64,000 nt of DNA from Globisporangium splendens. Taxonomy: Eukaryota > Oomycota > Peronosporomycetes > Pythiales > Pythiaceae. This document shows positions 50,360-62,296 of the stretch, in pieces. The stretch spans positions 434,001-498,000 of the forward strand of contig VFIW01000008.1 in assembly GCA_006386115.1 (NCBI GenBank), given 5' to 3'. The position numbers and the translations under genes were made by a program. Positions within the stretch are counted from its first letter, which is position 1. The number at the start of each line of letters is the position of its first letter. A model generated the notes under the pieces. That model did no database searches, was not told where the DNA came from, and worked only from the letters and a program-made list of their open reading frames with translations.

Positions 50360-51555
50360 TGCGAACCTGGTGCCTTTCTTCTACCTGCCAAGAATGTCGG
50401 AGTCTTTTTTTCCGTCGTAGTGCGAGCAGAGGAAGCTGAAATGCTGCAACCAGTTAGTAAGGTCCAAGTGGGTGATATTGTGGCTGCCATCTTGTGATCA
50501 TAGCTACAGCGTATAGTTTTAGCAGCACGGACAACAACGAGTTCGAATGGAAGTGATGAAACCAATATCAAGAAACTGCTGGTGCCGAGTGCATTATTGC
50601 TTACGCAGGCAATCGCGTCGATGGGCTTTGGGGTCTTAAATTTGTATCAATGGCACAGCGAGATCGCAAACTTAAACGCTCAAACAGTCGATCTGCCGAC
50701 CCACATGCAGCAAAAGCAGGAGCTCTGCCAACGTGCCATTGACACGAAACGAGAGCTCATGCTGCCTCAGGCAAACCTTCACGTGTACTTTATCACGTCG
50801 CATGCTCGTGCATGCGAACTTAACGAGCGATCTACTATCTGCCAATAAAAATGCACTGTTGGCATAAAATACATTATATGTGGCCAATCATCGACGGTAC
50901 TGCATTGCCCATCGCCGATTTGGAGAACACGCGTCCTGCCTGTGTACGAGCCAACACATGAGGTGATGAGCCAGGATTGTGCATGGCAAAGCATGCAAGA
51001 TGGAGCTCTATACGTATCCTAGCTCCATTTTGATTGCACTCAATGGCTCCCCATGTGTTTGCAAAGGAGCCGCAGTCTGTACCCACGCGCCATGTGAGAC
51101 TGTCCGTTACTGTCCACAGCGCCTGGCAAAAAAGAAAATGTCGAGGAAAACATCCCAAGCAACACAAACGGACAATACAATCCTTGTGACTTGTTCTTGT
51201 TGCCTCCCCATGCCATTGAGCAACTTCGTCCGCATGAATTCCATCCTTGTCAGCGTTCACGCTCCTGCTTCGACAAAAATGATCAAGACACATTTAATAA
51301 GTAGGACGAGAAGAGCAAGCATGGTTCACTCGAGTCGGCACACAAAGAGACGTTCATGACTTGCATTCGCCTTTTTGGCCCTTTCTTCTTCATCGCACTC
51401 CTTTATTCTTCTGCTCTTCCTTCGATTTGCTACGTTCGACGTGAGTTCACCATCTTCTCCTGCATGAAAAGAAGAGCAACCCCTCAACTGGTTCATCAAG
51501 GTTGCTTGTGTCACTGTCTTGATGGAGAGAACGGCAGCATGACTTTGACGCACAT
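50360..51555. other. Intergenic region (1.2 kb), no gene seen
   Basis: Only short frames. An 88-codon frame near 50582-50848 lacks an ATG at its start and shows no recognisable domain. Confidence 0.5.
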
Positions 51556-51983
51556 TTAGCCCATGAAGTTGAAGACGACAAGGAAGAGGATGATGTTGCA
51601 GAAAAGGTAGTCAGCGAAAGCGCGTTGTTCACTGCGGTCCTTGAATTCGTTTTCTGGATTGATCTGCATTCTCAGAGACACTGTGGAAAAAAAAAAAACA
51701 GCAACAGCCCATTTAGTACCAGCTCGCTTGCCACCAAAAAGCAATGCCAGACAGCACAACACGTACCGCCAAGCACAAAAACACCAACGGTGCACACGAA
51801 GCCCGCCAAGAACGAGTTGAACGGGAAGGTGCCGACCAGCACGCAATAGATAAATTGGAGGATCCCCGTCGCCAGCACGTACGCGAGGAAGCCGTCGATC
51901 AACTTGATTTTCTTCGGCGTCGTTTGCTGGTATTTCGTCTGGAAATCAGCCAAGATGCCGCCCACGCCTGTTGTCTTCGCCAT
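51556..51983 (-). CDS. DAD1: DAD1/Ost2 oligosaccharyltransferase subunit
   Basis: 113 residues, the same length as human DAD1. Exons 51767-51983 and 51556-51680 are joined across an 86 bp intron in frame. The protein is a small integral membrane subunit of the ER oligosaccharyltransferase for N-glycosylation. Conserved blocks: [50 protein letters not shown] and [13 protein letters not shown] [19 protein letters not shown], ending in NFMG. The intron falls just before the LRMQINP block. It is divergent from ETF-alpha. Confidence 0.95.
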
Positions 51984-52814
51984 GCTTGTATATGTATGTA
52001 TGTGTTTGTACCGGATGCGGGATTCTTCAAAAGTAGCGATCGATCAAGGGGGGGGGGAAGCAGACTTTGTCGGTCTCCGCAGCGGTTGAATGCAGGAAAT
52101 CCGAGGAAAAGAGCGCCGGGCACACACACTTCAAAGTGAAGCGACCGCAGCATCCGCAATACCCACACAACGCAAACAAGAGAGGTATCGTTAGAATCGT
52201 CTTCGTCTCCTGGACTACATGCGCAGGCATTCGTGCGCAAAATCGGTGCGCGACATCGATTCAGATCTGCGTTTAGCGCGCGCACGGCGGTCCACGTGGC
52301 CGCATTCAGGGCGTCTTACCTTCACTTTGTAGGGAAAGATAGCGAGCGAGCGAACCGAGAGATGCCGTGTGTGTGAAAGGCGAATCTGCAAGCGACCATC
52401 ACTCCGGCATCTTTAAAAAACCTTTCTTCCTACCTTTCCGTAAGGTTATACTATGACCTTTACTACTCTATGAGCCCGTCGAAAAAGATATAGTCAATAC
52501 CTGTGGAAATGCATGGGCGTTAAGCCTCCTTAACCTCCACCAGGTTGCGAGCGTTAAGCGCTTAACCTCCACAAAATGGAGGTTGCAAGCCCAATCTTCC
52601 TATCACAAATATTAGAAGTCTGGAGGTTAACGAACGTTGAAGATGTGGGATATTCCGACGGGAGTCCGACGTGGCTTGTGTGTGTGTGTGTGTGTGCGTG
52701 TGCGTGGGTTTCTCTTTGTGGTTGCGGAATCCAAGCGCGTGGCCAGCGCACGTTTCTAGCACTTTTTCCACAGCGAAGCCCCCGCAACACACGAGAATCT
52801 CTCCTCCTTCCGCC
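51984..52814. promoter_or_regulatory. Divergent intergenic region of DAD1 and ETF-alpha, with inverted repeats and (TG)n
   Basis: Contains the perfect palindrome GTTAAGCGCTTAAC (52553-52566), an adjoining hairpin AACCTCCA/TGGAGGTT (52564-52584), a distal TGGAGGTTAACG arm at 52621-52632, and a (TG)n tract at ~52678-52698 in the ETF-alpha leader. A run of nine G occurs near 52048. Confidence 0.5.
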
Positions 52815-53920
52815 ATGCTCGCCCGCCAAGTACGTTGTCTATATGCGCTGCTTTAGTGCGTGTGTATGTACTCTACATAAATGTGTGTGTTCGTATGGTG
52901 TGCTGACGCGCTTGGATGTGTCGCGCTCTGTATGTCGTTGTGCAGATCCAACGCCGTGTGGCCACGTTTGCCTCCAGCCGCAGTCTGTCGACCCTGGTCG
53001 TCGCGGAGCACAACCAGAAGGATGTGACTGGCGGCACCTTGAGCGCCGTGACGGCGGCCACGAAGATCGGCGGGGACGTCACCGTGCTCGTGCTGGGCTC
53101 GCAAGCCGCGGGCATTGCTGATCAGGCCGCCAAGATCGCCGGCGTGTCGTCCGTGCTGCACGCCGCTGATGCCAAGTACGACCATTTGATCGCCGAAGAA
53201 GTGACCGAGTTGCTCGTCGCGACCCAGAAGGAGAAGAACTTCACGCACATCTTGGCGCCATCGTCGAACGCGTCGAAGAACTACTTCCCACGTGTCGGTG
53301 CCAAGCTCGACGTTGCGCCGATCTCGGACATCTTGGCCGTCAACGACAAGGACACGTTCCTCCGTCCAACGTACGCTGGTAACGCCATCGCGCAGATCAA
53401 GTCGAAGGATGCCGTGAAGCTCATTACTGTGCGTCCAACCGGCTTCGAGAAGGCCGCGACCGAAGGTGGCAGCGCCTCGGTGAGCCCAGCGCCAGAAGCC
53501 GCGACCGTGGGCAGGACGCAGTTTGTGTCGGAAGAAGTGAGCAAGTCGGACCGCCCTGACTTGACCTCGGCCCGCGTCGTGGTCTCCGGTGGCCGTGGTT
53601 TGAAGAGCGGTGAGAATTTCGAGATGCTCTACAAGCTTGCGGACAAGCTCAACGGTGCCGTTGGTGCGTCGCGTGCTGCCGTTGATGCCGGCTACGTTCC
53701 AAACGAATTGCAGGTCGGACAAACCGGTAAGGTCGTGGCGCCTGAATTGTACATCGCCGTCGGTATCTCTGGTGCCATTCAGCACTTGGCTGGTATGAAG
53801 GACTCGAAGACGATCGTGGCGATCAACAAGGACGAGGAAGCGCCGATCTTCCAGGTGTCGGACTACGGCCTCGTCGCGGACCTTTTCACCGCCGTGCCAG
53901 AACTTACCGAGAAGATTTAA
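52815..53920 (+). CDS. ETFA: Electron transfer flavoprotein alpha subunit
   Basis: 329 residues from exons 52815-52829 (only five codons, MLARQ) and 52946-53920. The mitochondrial ETF heterodimer accepts electrons from acyl-CoA dehydrogenases and passes them to ETF-QO. The N-terminus has a matrix-targeting presequence ([15 protein letters not shown]), then [20 protein letters not shown] opens the ETF fold. The FAD-binding C-terminal domain shows [58 protein letters not shown] and [18 protein letters not shown]. The tiny first exon splits the presequence. Confidence 0.95.
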
Positions 53921-54161
53921 ATGTGTGTGACACAAACGAGTTACATGGTATGCGTGAAAGATCCCAACGAAGGAGAAGAACCCGAGGTCACGGTACGGAT
54001 CACGACGTAGATAAAATGAAAAAATGAATGCGAAACGACGACTCGCAACGACTTTGCCTCCAACGAACGCCAGGCTTACCCAAAGGTATGCGATTAACCC
54101 AATAGTACTCTTCGCATATTTGCTGCGCATTTTTTCATGTTCTTTTCCAACAGAGACACTC

Positions 54162-54695
54162 TCAAACTTTGACAAGCGTGGCCGTCGCGGTGAGTGGGGT
54201 CGCAACCGCAACAAGTGTGGGATCATATTCGTACGAAAGCGGCGAGATTTCGTCATCGTACACTGCGAGGTCGCAGCCATTATCTTCGCAATCCGCAAAG
54301 CAGCTCAGCACAAGCGTCGCGAGAAACGCTGCTAGCGGCACAAAGGTGAAGCTGACGCCGACATTGATATCAAGGCAGCGCAGCTTCAGGTGGTGCGTCG
54401 AGCAGTGTTGGAACACATCGGAGACCGCGAGCACGATCGACGCGATCAGCAGCAGCACCATGAGGGAATCCATCACTTGCTCGCAAAACAGTAGCGGACG
54501 CATGCACGACGACATGATCTCGACAATCACGAGGAAAAGCAGGCCGCAGACCATGCCGAGAAGCTCTTGAGCATCGCAAACGTCACGTCGTTGCTGCCAA
54601 CGACGTCCGGGAGCTAGTTCAGATGCGCACATGCCGAGGAGAACGCGACGATCACGATCAACGAGGACGCGAATTGCAGGAATCGAAGCGCTCAT
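54162..54695 (-). pseudogene. Decayed MARVEL-like four-helix membrane protein
   Basis: Homologous to the neighbour at 55113-55715. The first helix region (RFLQFASSLIVIVAFSSACA) is in a different frame from both the upstream ATG (54693-54695) and the main body, and it ends in TAG. The second half (LLFLVIVEIMSSCMRPLLFC, VSFTFVPLAAFLATLVLSCF) is open to the stop at 54162. At least two frameshifts and one stop relative to the paralogue argue for a pseudogene. Very small introns could be an alternative, but none fits GT-AG at plausible length. Confidence 0.6.
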
Positions 54696-55112
54696 CGTGT
54701 CTAGATCATCCATTGCAGGGGCAGTATGTCGTGGGAGATCTGATTTGGCCCGAGAATTCCGCAAAATGATCGGCATGAGGCTGGCTGGCGGTTGTATGAA
54801 CCAGCTGAGCGACGGAGCGTTGTGCGAATGCATGATCTGGCAGTTGGTTGACTGGAAATGCACAAAGTTGACAAGTCAATTGATGTCCACACGAGGTTGT
54901 CCAACGTCCTAAACGCGCAAGCTGTTGCATGAGCATATTGCAACAATGCAGCGAGTGCATCGATGATAGATTTCTCAAAATGAAAAAGAGCCTACGCACT
55001 ACCTCCATGGAAACATGGGGAAACCTCATCAAGTCACACACACAAACCCTGACAAAAAGTGCGAACGCAATTTGTCCGTTCGGCTGCTCACTCTTTCGGC
55101 GCCATCTGCTCC

Positions 55113-55715
55113 TTAAACTCGCGCCGCGACGTCGTTGTCGCCTCGAGCGGTTGGTGTCGATTTCGCGTGGTACAGCACTGGCGCGGGTCCTTCCGAGTTG
55201 CGGGCGGCAGCCATGTGGTGGCGGTCGTCATTGATGTCATCGCGGTCTTTGCCGCGGTCAAAGAAGCTCAGCAACAGCGTCAACAAGAACGACGCCATGG
55301 CCAAAAACGTGAACACGACCGAGGTTCGGATGCTGCGGCAGCGCAGCATGTACCCGTACACACCGCAATTCTGGACGTAGTCCGAACAAAGCAGCACGAT
55401 CGCGGCGATCAGCAGCAGCACGGCCATCAGGAAATCCATGAGCTGCTCGTAGAACAGCGGCGGACGCGGGCACATGTTGAGCAGGTAGATAAATAGCAAG
55501 AACCAGAGCGCGTACACAAAGCCCGTGTACGTCGTGAGCGTCGTGTAGATGATCGGGCTGCTGCCGAGCATACTCGTGTAGCCATAGTACGACGACGCCA
55601 CGAACGCCGCTGAGAGCATGATCAGCGCGATCAGCGAGAACGCGAATTGCAGAAAGCGCAGCAGCGGGCACAGCCAAAACGTCAGCGGACTCGATCCGCC
55701 ACGTGCCATCGCCAT
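55113..55715 (-). CDS. MARVEL-like tetraspan membrane protein
   Basis: 200 residues, no intron; ATG 55713-55715. Four hydrophobic helices: LQFAFSLIALIMLSAAFVAS, YTGFVYALWFLLFIYLL, MAVLLLIAAIVLLCSDYV and TSVVFTFLAMASFLLTLLLS, with cytosolic termini, as in MARVEL-domain proteins of membrane apposition and vesicle traffic. Short motifs shared with its neighbours are the CPRPPLFYEQLMD segment before helix 3, and CSDYVQNC then LRCR between helices 3 and 4. The C-terminus is polar, ending YHAKSTPTARGDNDVAARV. The exact role is unknown. Confidence 0.8.
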   Translation of the reverse strand: MAMARGGSSPLTFWLCPLLRFLQFAFSLIALIMLSAAFVASSYYGYTSMLGSSPIIYTTLTTYTGFVYALWFLLFIYLLNMCPRPPLFYEQLMDFLMAVLLLIAAIVLLCSDYVQNCGVYGYMLRCRSIRTSVVFTFLAMASFLLTLLLSFFDRGKDRDDINDDRHHMAAARNSEGPAPVLYHAKSTPTARGDNDVAARV

Positions 55716-56588
55716 GGTGCTTCGCTTCTGGGTCTTCTGACTTGACGGAGAGTCGCTTGGGGTCTTGGTCCTGAGTGTGTGTTGTCGCGCCGATTCCTGA
55801 ATGCCTACGAGAAATGGTGTGGCTTTGGTTGAGTACCAACATGGCACCGTTGGATGGAAACAACACCTTGTCGCAGACAAGCAGCCAAACCGTTGCAAAG
55901 GGCACTTGCGGCCGTTTGGACGGCGCTGAAGGGTGGCGACTGCTGCATGCAGCGTCTCACCGCTGCGCGGGTTTCCGCTCATCTTCTTCCGCCGACTTCA
56001 GCGCTGTCAGCGGCTTCAACGAGTTCGTGTTGTAGGTCGCTTCAACAGGGTCGTACGGCGCAGCTGCAGCGGGCGTTCGCGTCGCCGTGACACGGCAGCG
56101 GAGTGTACTACAGTGGCTGTGAATTTACACACATACACTCGTAGGATGCACGGCGACTGAAGGAATCGCCCATGTCTTAACGGGATGACGGCGTCAGCGT
56201 GCGCTCTCCTTTCGCTTCATGCAGCGTTTATGTCCATTTTTCTTCTTTAGTGTTTGCCTCAGCATGTTCTCTTTCTATGTATTAACCAATCATACGCGGT
56301 TAATTTATCAACAGCCAATCAATGGCAAGCGTACATCCCAAAGATCGCGCAGCTGGTCACCACCAGCACCCACAGCAGCATCCTGCAAACAGAAAGAAGA
56401 CATGCGGATGACGTACTCAAATGTGCACTCTTGTTAATAAAAATGGAGAAACGACAGCGACTCTTCCCTCTCTTTCTCTCTCTCTCTCTCTCTGCTGCAG
56501 ATTGACTGTGCGTGTGTGAGCTGCGCGGCGCTCTCAGTGCGACGTGCATACGAAATGCGGCTTGACATGTTGAAGCAGCGAGCTCTTC
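55716..56588. other. Intergenic region in the MARVEL cluster, no gene seen
   Basis: 873 bp between two same-strand MARVEL-like genes. It holds a (CT)n tract at ~56467-56494 and a CCAAT box near 56286. Confidence 0.5.
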
Positions 56589-57158
56589 TTACACATTCGC
56601 GCTTGGACTCTTGGTGGTTCCGATGGGGGAAAGCGCACCCGTTGGCGTGGCTTCGATGTGGTACGGCGCAGGCTCCACGACGACTTGCTCTTGGATCGTG
56701 TACGTCGTCGTCGTTGTCGTCGTCGTGATGCCGAGGAAGTTGAGACCGAGCGTGATCAAGAACGCGACCATGGCCAAGAACGTGAACACGACGCCCGCCT
56801 TCAGGTTGCCGCACCTGAGACTGTCGCCAAAGTCGTCGCAGCTGTCCACATAGTCGGACGCCGCGAACACAATGCCCGCGATGAGCAAGACCACGGCGAA
56901 CACACCATCGATGACGCGCTCGGTCATCACTTGCGGACGCGGCACGTACTGGTAGATCTCGACTGCCACCAGAGCCCAGAGGCTGAACATCATCGCCGAG
57001 TACGTCATGAGGATCGTGAACGTCGAGGCAGAGCCGCCGAGCGACTTGCTGTCATAGCTGCGGAAGCCGCCAGCCGTGAACGCCAATGCGAACAGCGAAA
57101 AGATGAACTGGAGACAGCGACTGCCGAGGCGCGCGTGCGTGAGAAGAGGACTCGCCAT
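56589..57158 (-). CDS. MARVEL-like tetraspan membrane protein with Thr-run tail
   Basis: 189 residues, no intron; ATG 57156-57158. Four helices (LQFIFSLFALAFTAGGF, FTILMTYSAMMFSLWALVAV, GVFAVVLLIAGIVFAASDYV, AGVVFTFLAMVAFLITLGLN) separated as in its neighbour, with VPRPQVMTERVIDG before helix 3 and CDDFGDSLRCGNLK between helices 3 and 4. The tail begins with a run of eight Thr and ends PYHIEATPTGALSPIGTTKS. That tail motif recurs at the window's right edge (63901-64000). Confidence 0.82.
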   Translation of the reverse strand: MASPLLTHARLGSRCLQFIFSLFALAFTAGGFRSYDSKSLGGSASTFTILMTYSAMMFSLWALVAVEIYQYVPRPQVMTERVIDGVFAVVLLIAGIVFAASDYVDSCDDFGDSLRCGNLKAGVVFTFLAMVAFLITLGLNFLGITTTTTTTTYTIQEQVVVEPAPYHIEATPTGALSPIGTTKSPSANV

Positions 57159-60100
57159 ACTGATTTGCAGCTAACTGTGGTTGCCTTGAGCTGGAGGTGC
57201 TGGACTTGTGCGCAGTCGAAGGAAAATTGCGGAATGACGAAGTCGAGCGCCAGTGCGACACAAAGACCAGATCGAGTGCTTCATATAGAAGCGCGCCTGC
57301 GTCAACCTACACTTTTTCTTCGAGGCTTTTTATTCTGGCAGGTTGCAGTGTCCCACGACTGAACCCTGTGGCCAGTGTGGTGAGGCACCTGCACTTTTCG
57401 GCTGATATGGAAGTTTGTATGCGGACAGTGGGTACACAAATGGTAGACAGACGCCTCGAAACCAGATGGTCTCAGCCAAATTATCGAAAGTAGGGATGCC
57501 AGATGTGCATATGTGGTGGCGTCACCTGGCAGAAGACGATGTGGCGCCACGCCTTTACGACATGAACGCAGTCTGTCGTCATGCAAAAGCGCATTCGTTT
57601 TCCCAATTGTTCTTGCTGTTGTGCTCACACGTTGATGACCGCTTTCAGCACTAGGTTCGAGAATCATTTCTATGCAAGTGAATGTTGAAGAAGCCAAAAT
57701 TTAGCGAAACGCTGTGCGATGCAAAAACGCGATGATGGGTGGCGCCATACTGCATGAGTGTTGGTAGGTGTGTCCCTCAAATGTGATTTTCATTGCCAGC
57801 GCATCTGCTCTTCAAGCACCACAAGTAATTAAATACAAAAGGGTATTCATGAGTCTGTAGTATAGAGATCTGGGAGTTTCAATCACCGTGCAAGCAAAAT
57901 TGTTCATTTTGTCAATAGTAGCGCAGTCTGTGACGATGTGCAAGTGGGCACAGTTCGAGTCGAGAACAAAATCCAGCAGCTGCGATCGGCAAAGCAGGCA
58001 CCAAAACTGCGTTCTGTCTGTTGTTGTTTGGATGAGCCACAACACCACTCCGATGTGTTTGTGGCGAGCGCCAAGATGGCAATCGAACAGATGCGCGCAA
58101 TCGACATGCAGACGAGTCGCCAAAGTGTATATAAACCTGTAGTTTTGAGCATCACGTGAGAATGGATTTTGTCTGCTGCAGTGCGCGTTATGACGGCAAA
58201 GTAAGCCAACTGTGGTGCTTGTTTACGTCGCAGCTGCCGAAATGTCCTTCCGACATGCAGCGCATTTAACTTGTGCGAGCCACTTCACAGAATGAATCAA
58301 AGTTCTCTGTGCTGTGGCAATGGAGGTCATGCTGTCGGCCATGCTGTCGGTCAATTGTCGTGAGGTCTGTCACAGTCGCCAAACACGCAGCCGAAGCCTA
58401 TCTCAACGACTCTGCGAAAATGCGTCGGCATGGAGCATGGTCACAGGCACGTTTCCATTTTGTGAGTGTGTGGTTGTGCCATCTCAAATGAGTGAAGACA
58501 ATTTGTTGACCTCGCGCAGTCGTCCATTGAAACTGGTCATCTGCTGTTGTGCTGGACTCGGACGCATCCACATGAGAGACCTCTCGTTGTTCAGTCGTGC
58601 TTATGAGAAATGGATCTTGCATCCTACAGCAGATGCTGCTCAGAGAGCATTCAGCCTGTCGATCTTGCCGCGAGTGAAGGAACAACGTCTATTATTCCAT
58701 GTAGGTGATGAGCGTGGATATCTATCTCATCCTAGATCGAGTTGAGAAAACTGAGTGCTCCTTATAATTGGCGTGCAAGTCAAAACCATTTCCAGAAAAT
58801 TTTCACTGGGAGAGGTTCTGCACTGCATCCGGATAAAGATACTCAAAGCTGATGATTGTGGCAACCTACACTTTTTTTTCTCCCAGGCTTTGCAAATCTA
58901 CAACCATTAGCAAGAAAGTGTTCAACGGCGTTGGGAAAATTTGTACGCAAGTACCCTTAGTTGGTACTGACGATACTCGAACCTGCAAAGTAGCCAATTT
59001 TGAAGGTTGGCACCGTCATCCCGTTCCTTTGGAAAAGTGTGATTGTGGAGACTTCTAGGTGCCACTCTGCAACGATCACTTCTTTCAGGACCGAAAACGA
59101 GCGTCGACAGTTTTGGTAATTTTGCGCTTATTAGTATCAAGTCAAGTTGGTACCAGCACATATGCTGTTGTCATTAATGAAAGCTTAGGCTTGTACTTGG
59201 ATATGTGGATGGAGGACTGTGGAATCTGGTCTCGCGGGCTAGCTTAGCTTTGTTGTTACCCAAACTCTTCAGCCCCATTGACCGCGTCAGAGCATCAGAT
59301 TCGCGAACCATTCCTGCGCCAGTGAATTTTGAAGCAGCATCCAAATTTTAGGGCGTCGTGTGCCACGAAAGCGGTGATGTGGCGCTATGAACTTGACTGG
59401 CGATCGCTCCATAGCAGATTGCATTGTATTTGCAAAGTCTCCACTCATGAGGTTGCAGCCGGACACGTTCCTACTGCTCGCAGGATTCCTGCGTCATGCA
59501 TCATGCAACCATAGAGGTTCTTCTGTACAAGCATGATTCTCGTCTTGGTTCGATGATCCTGAGCACATCGAGTGCAGGCGTTTGATGATGGCAAGCGAAA
59601 GGAACGCTACTCCACGCGACATTCTTACGATGAGCCGATGTTGACTGTCAACTGTTCGGGTTGGCAAGGGAGCAAGGCAATTTCAGCGCTTTCATATGCA
59701 TATGAAACAAGTAGCCTGAGCATGAAGCATGGCACAAGCGCTGTTTGTTCTGGCCGTTCTGCGCAAGTTGTCTCGCACATTATGCTTGCGCACATGTGCG
59801 TGCAAAAGAAAACTTCGTGCTGTTCAGTCGTGCGTCGTAAAAGGACTTGCAAGACGCTGCAGATGCAAGTTTAGATATATACATTTAGACTGTCGTCCTT
59901 GCCATCACATGACAGAGCAACAAGGAGAATGAAGCCATAACGCCTTTCAATGATGGAGGTGCACATACATATCCATCTCACCCAGAGGAAACGCATCATA
60001 AAATTACGCGTACCACACTACAGCATGCAAATGCATTGACTTGGTTTGGAAATATGATCACAGTTGACGGCACATTACGTCATGGAAGAGGACTAAACGT

Positions 60101-60888
60101 GTGCTTTTAGTGTTCGCGTCATTATAAGCAAATCGATAAAATTGCAACGTACGGGATAATTTGGACGTTGCATTTCAGTATCAGTGCTAAATGGGCAGTG
60201 CCACATCCTCAATCTCTCGCTCACCGAGACTCACACAATACGTAATACACAATGCGCACGTACACAACTCGATTGGAATGTAAGAAGCTGATCTAGGACT
60301 GCAGATATAAGGATAACCACGTTCCACTCTCATCAACGCCTGAACGGAAAGCAAATGAGCTCAAAACGAGACCACTCGCCACCAAGCATCTCTTTTCCAC
60401 GCCTGTAACAGAGATTACGCTACTGAGAGTAAAGCAAACAATCTCCTGACATAAAGCGTGGGGGAAATGACAAACACACTCGCATGCACACACATGGATA
60501 CGTATAAAATCAAGAATCTGCTCAAGGCGGCACTGTCACTGAGGCGAGCAACTCAACTCGTCCACTTTGCGTGCGCTCGCCAACCAAAAGTCGGAAAATG
60601 AGCCATTCGAAAAGCTCAACAGCTGCAGCCGAAAGAAATGAGTGGTGGGGATGAGAGCGACTTCTCGAATGTACCGTTGAAAGTGGTACAGGAAGTTCAG
60701 CATTTACTGGTGCATCTCCGGTATACTGATCGTTGAGATGTTGTAAACCCAAACTGCTGTTATAAAAAGAAAACTGTTTTAAACCAGTCAGAGACTCAAT
60801 CTCTTTTACTTGATGGACTGTTTAGTTTGATATTCTTGCCTTTCTTGAGCGTTTTTGGGGGTTGTTTGTGGTGAGTTGGTCTTCCAGG
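57159..60888. other. 3.7 kb without recognisable gene; decayed internal duplication
   Basis: Only short, non-conserved frames. DNA similarity is visible by eye between ~57640-57770 and ~59280-59400 (shared AGTGAAT.TTGAAG.AGC core), between ~58590-58640 and ~59820-59870 (GTTCAGTCGTGC and GCAGATGC), and between ~58706 and ~59951 in the same order. This points to an old tandem duplication of ~1.1-1.6 kb units that has lost coding capacity, or never had any. A TATA-like GTATAAAATC is at ~60500. Confidence 0.5.
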
Positions 60889-62296
60889 ATGCTCAAGAGC
60901 GTCCATCGACTCGCGAGTGCGCGCAATGGCGCGTTGATCCACGACGCATCGCGCGCGACTGCGCGTAGCGTTTGCTCGAACACTGCACGCACTGTTGCCC
61001 TTCGCAATGCGCCAGTGCGTCACGTAGTGCCTTTGCGCTGGAATAGCAGCAAAGCGACGCCACTGGGTCTGAAAGATGGCGCCAATGACCTCGGCATCTC
61101 GCCGACGATGAAGATGATCGCGGGGTACATCACAGTCAGCATGACTGCGATGATCGTGATCGCGCGGTACAAGGACCGGAATGAGGTCGAAGAAGAGGTG
61201 CGTCTGTGATTGTTGTACTGAACTGAGCCTGTAGATATGCTCGTGCTATGTTGGATGTGCTGGTGTCACTGTCTCCATTGTTTTTTGTTTTTTGCATAAT
61301 GGTAGAACGCACGTGTGTTCAATATGGCAAAGCGCGCGGTCGTGAAAGATCGTCGGTTCTTTGAGGCTATTGGATACCCGAAGGAGTTTGAGCAGATCAA
61401 GCCAGAAGGGGAGGATGTGGACCCACAGCAGCAGCAGAATTCGTACACCGAAGGCTCGTTTCGTGTCATTGGAGACAAGTACGTTGGACAACGCAAGTGC
61501 CGAGTGTCTTCCAGCGCGTTGTTAATCTGGTTATTATTGTGCTTTGTGTGTAGAGGAACGGCTATTGTGATCTACAAGCAAGGATCACTCCCCGATACTA
61601 ATGAAGAAGACAGCGACACGGAAGACTCGAGCGTTGTGACGTTCGATGTGCTTCACGTGCGCTTGGACGATGGCAGTGAATTCTCGGCATTGGACTCGTA
61701 CTTGAAAAACGAGTCCGTTGCCACGCAACAGAAATCGCAGTCGCTGGGCAAGAAGCTCTTTATTCCTGTACGTTGTTTCTATGCTTCCACATTGGCCAGA
61801 TCTCCGCCTGATTGCTAAATTTTGTGGGAACTAATTGTCATGTGCTTGCAATATACAGGTCATCGGTGGCGTCATTATCGGTGGCATCTCTTCGTTCTTC
61901 GTGATTCGAATCCTTCGCAACCGACCGTTCTACGTGCACAAACTCGTCCTCGACCATGTGAACAACAACGAGACTGCGCGCACTTTGCTCGGTCACCCGA
62001 TTAAGAGCAACCGCAAGGACTACGTCGGCACGCTCACGAGTGACACGGCAAACTACACGATTTCGTGCAGAGGTCCCAAGGGGGATGGCACGCTGATTGT
62101 TAAGGCGTTCAAGGATGAGAAGGACGCGGAGCGAGAAGAGAATGAAACGGGTCCGCTGGAGATCATGACCACGCCCGGCACCGCGTGGAAGTTCTCGACT
62201 CTGGTGCTCTCTGTGAAACGCAACGGCAGCCAGCGCGCGAAAAACTCCAAGACCTTCAACCTTCTCGCTGGTGGCAACTCCACGCCAGCCAACTAA
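60889..62296 (+). CDS. Mitochondrial inner-membrane protein with COA1/TIM21-like domain
   Basis: 377 residues from exons 60889-61197, 61306-61478, 61554-61767 and 61859-62296; all junctions are GT-AG and in frame. The N-terminus is a typical presequence (basic, Ser/Ala/Arg rich, no acidic residues until residue ~23). A first membrane helix follows (MKMIAGYITVSMTAMIVIAR), then an acidic soluble part with Gln repeats, and a second helix (VIGGVIIGGISSFFVIRIL). The C-terminal domain HVNNNETARTLLGHPIKSNR, then ISCRGPKGDGTLIVKAF and TAWKFSTLVLSVKR, matches the pattern of COA1/TIM21 proteins (cytochrome oxidase assembly or TIM23 translocase). Two helices and a long middle segment are unusual for either. 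Confidence 0.75.

Noticed and set aside
52853..54298. 481-codon minus-strand open frame
   Set aside because: Antisense to ETF-alpha and runs on into the MARVEL pseudogene region; no domain.
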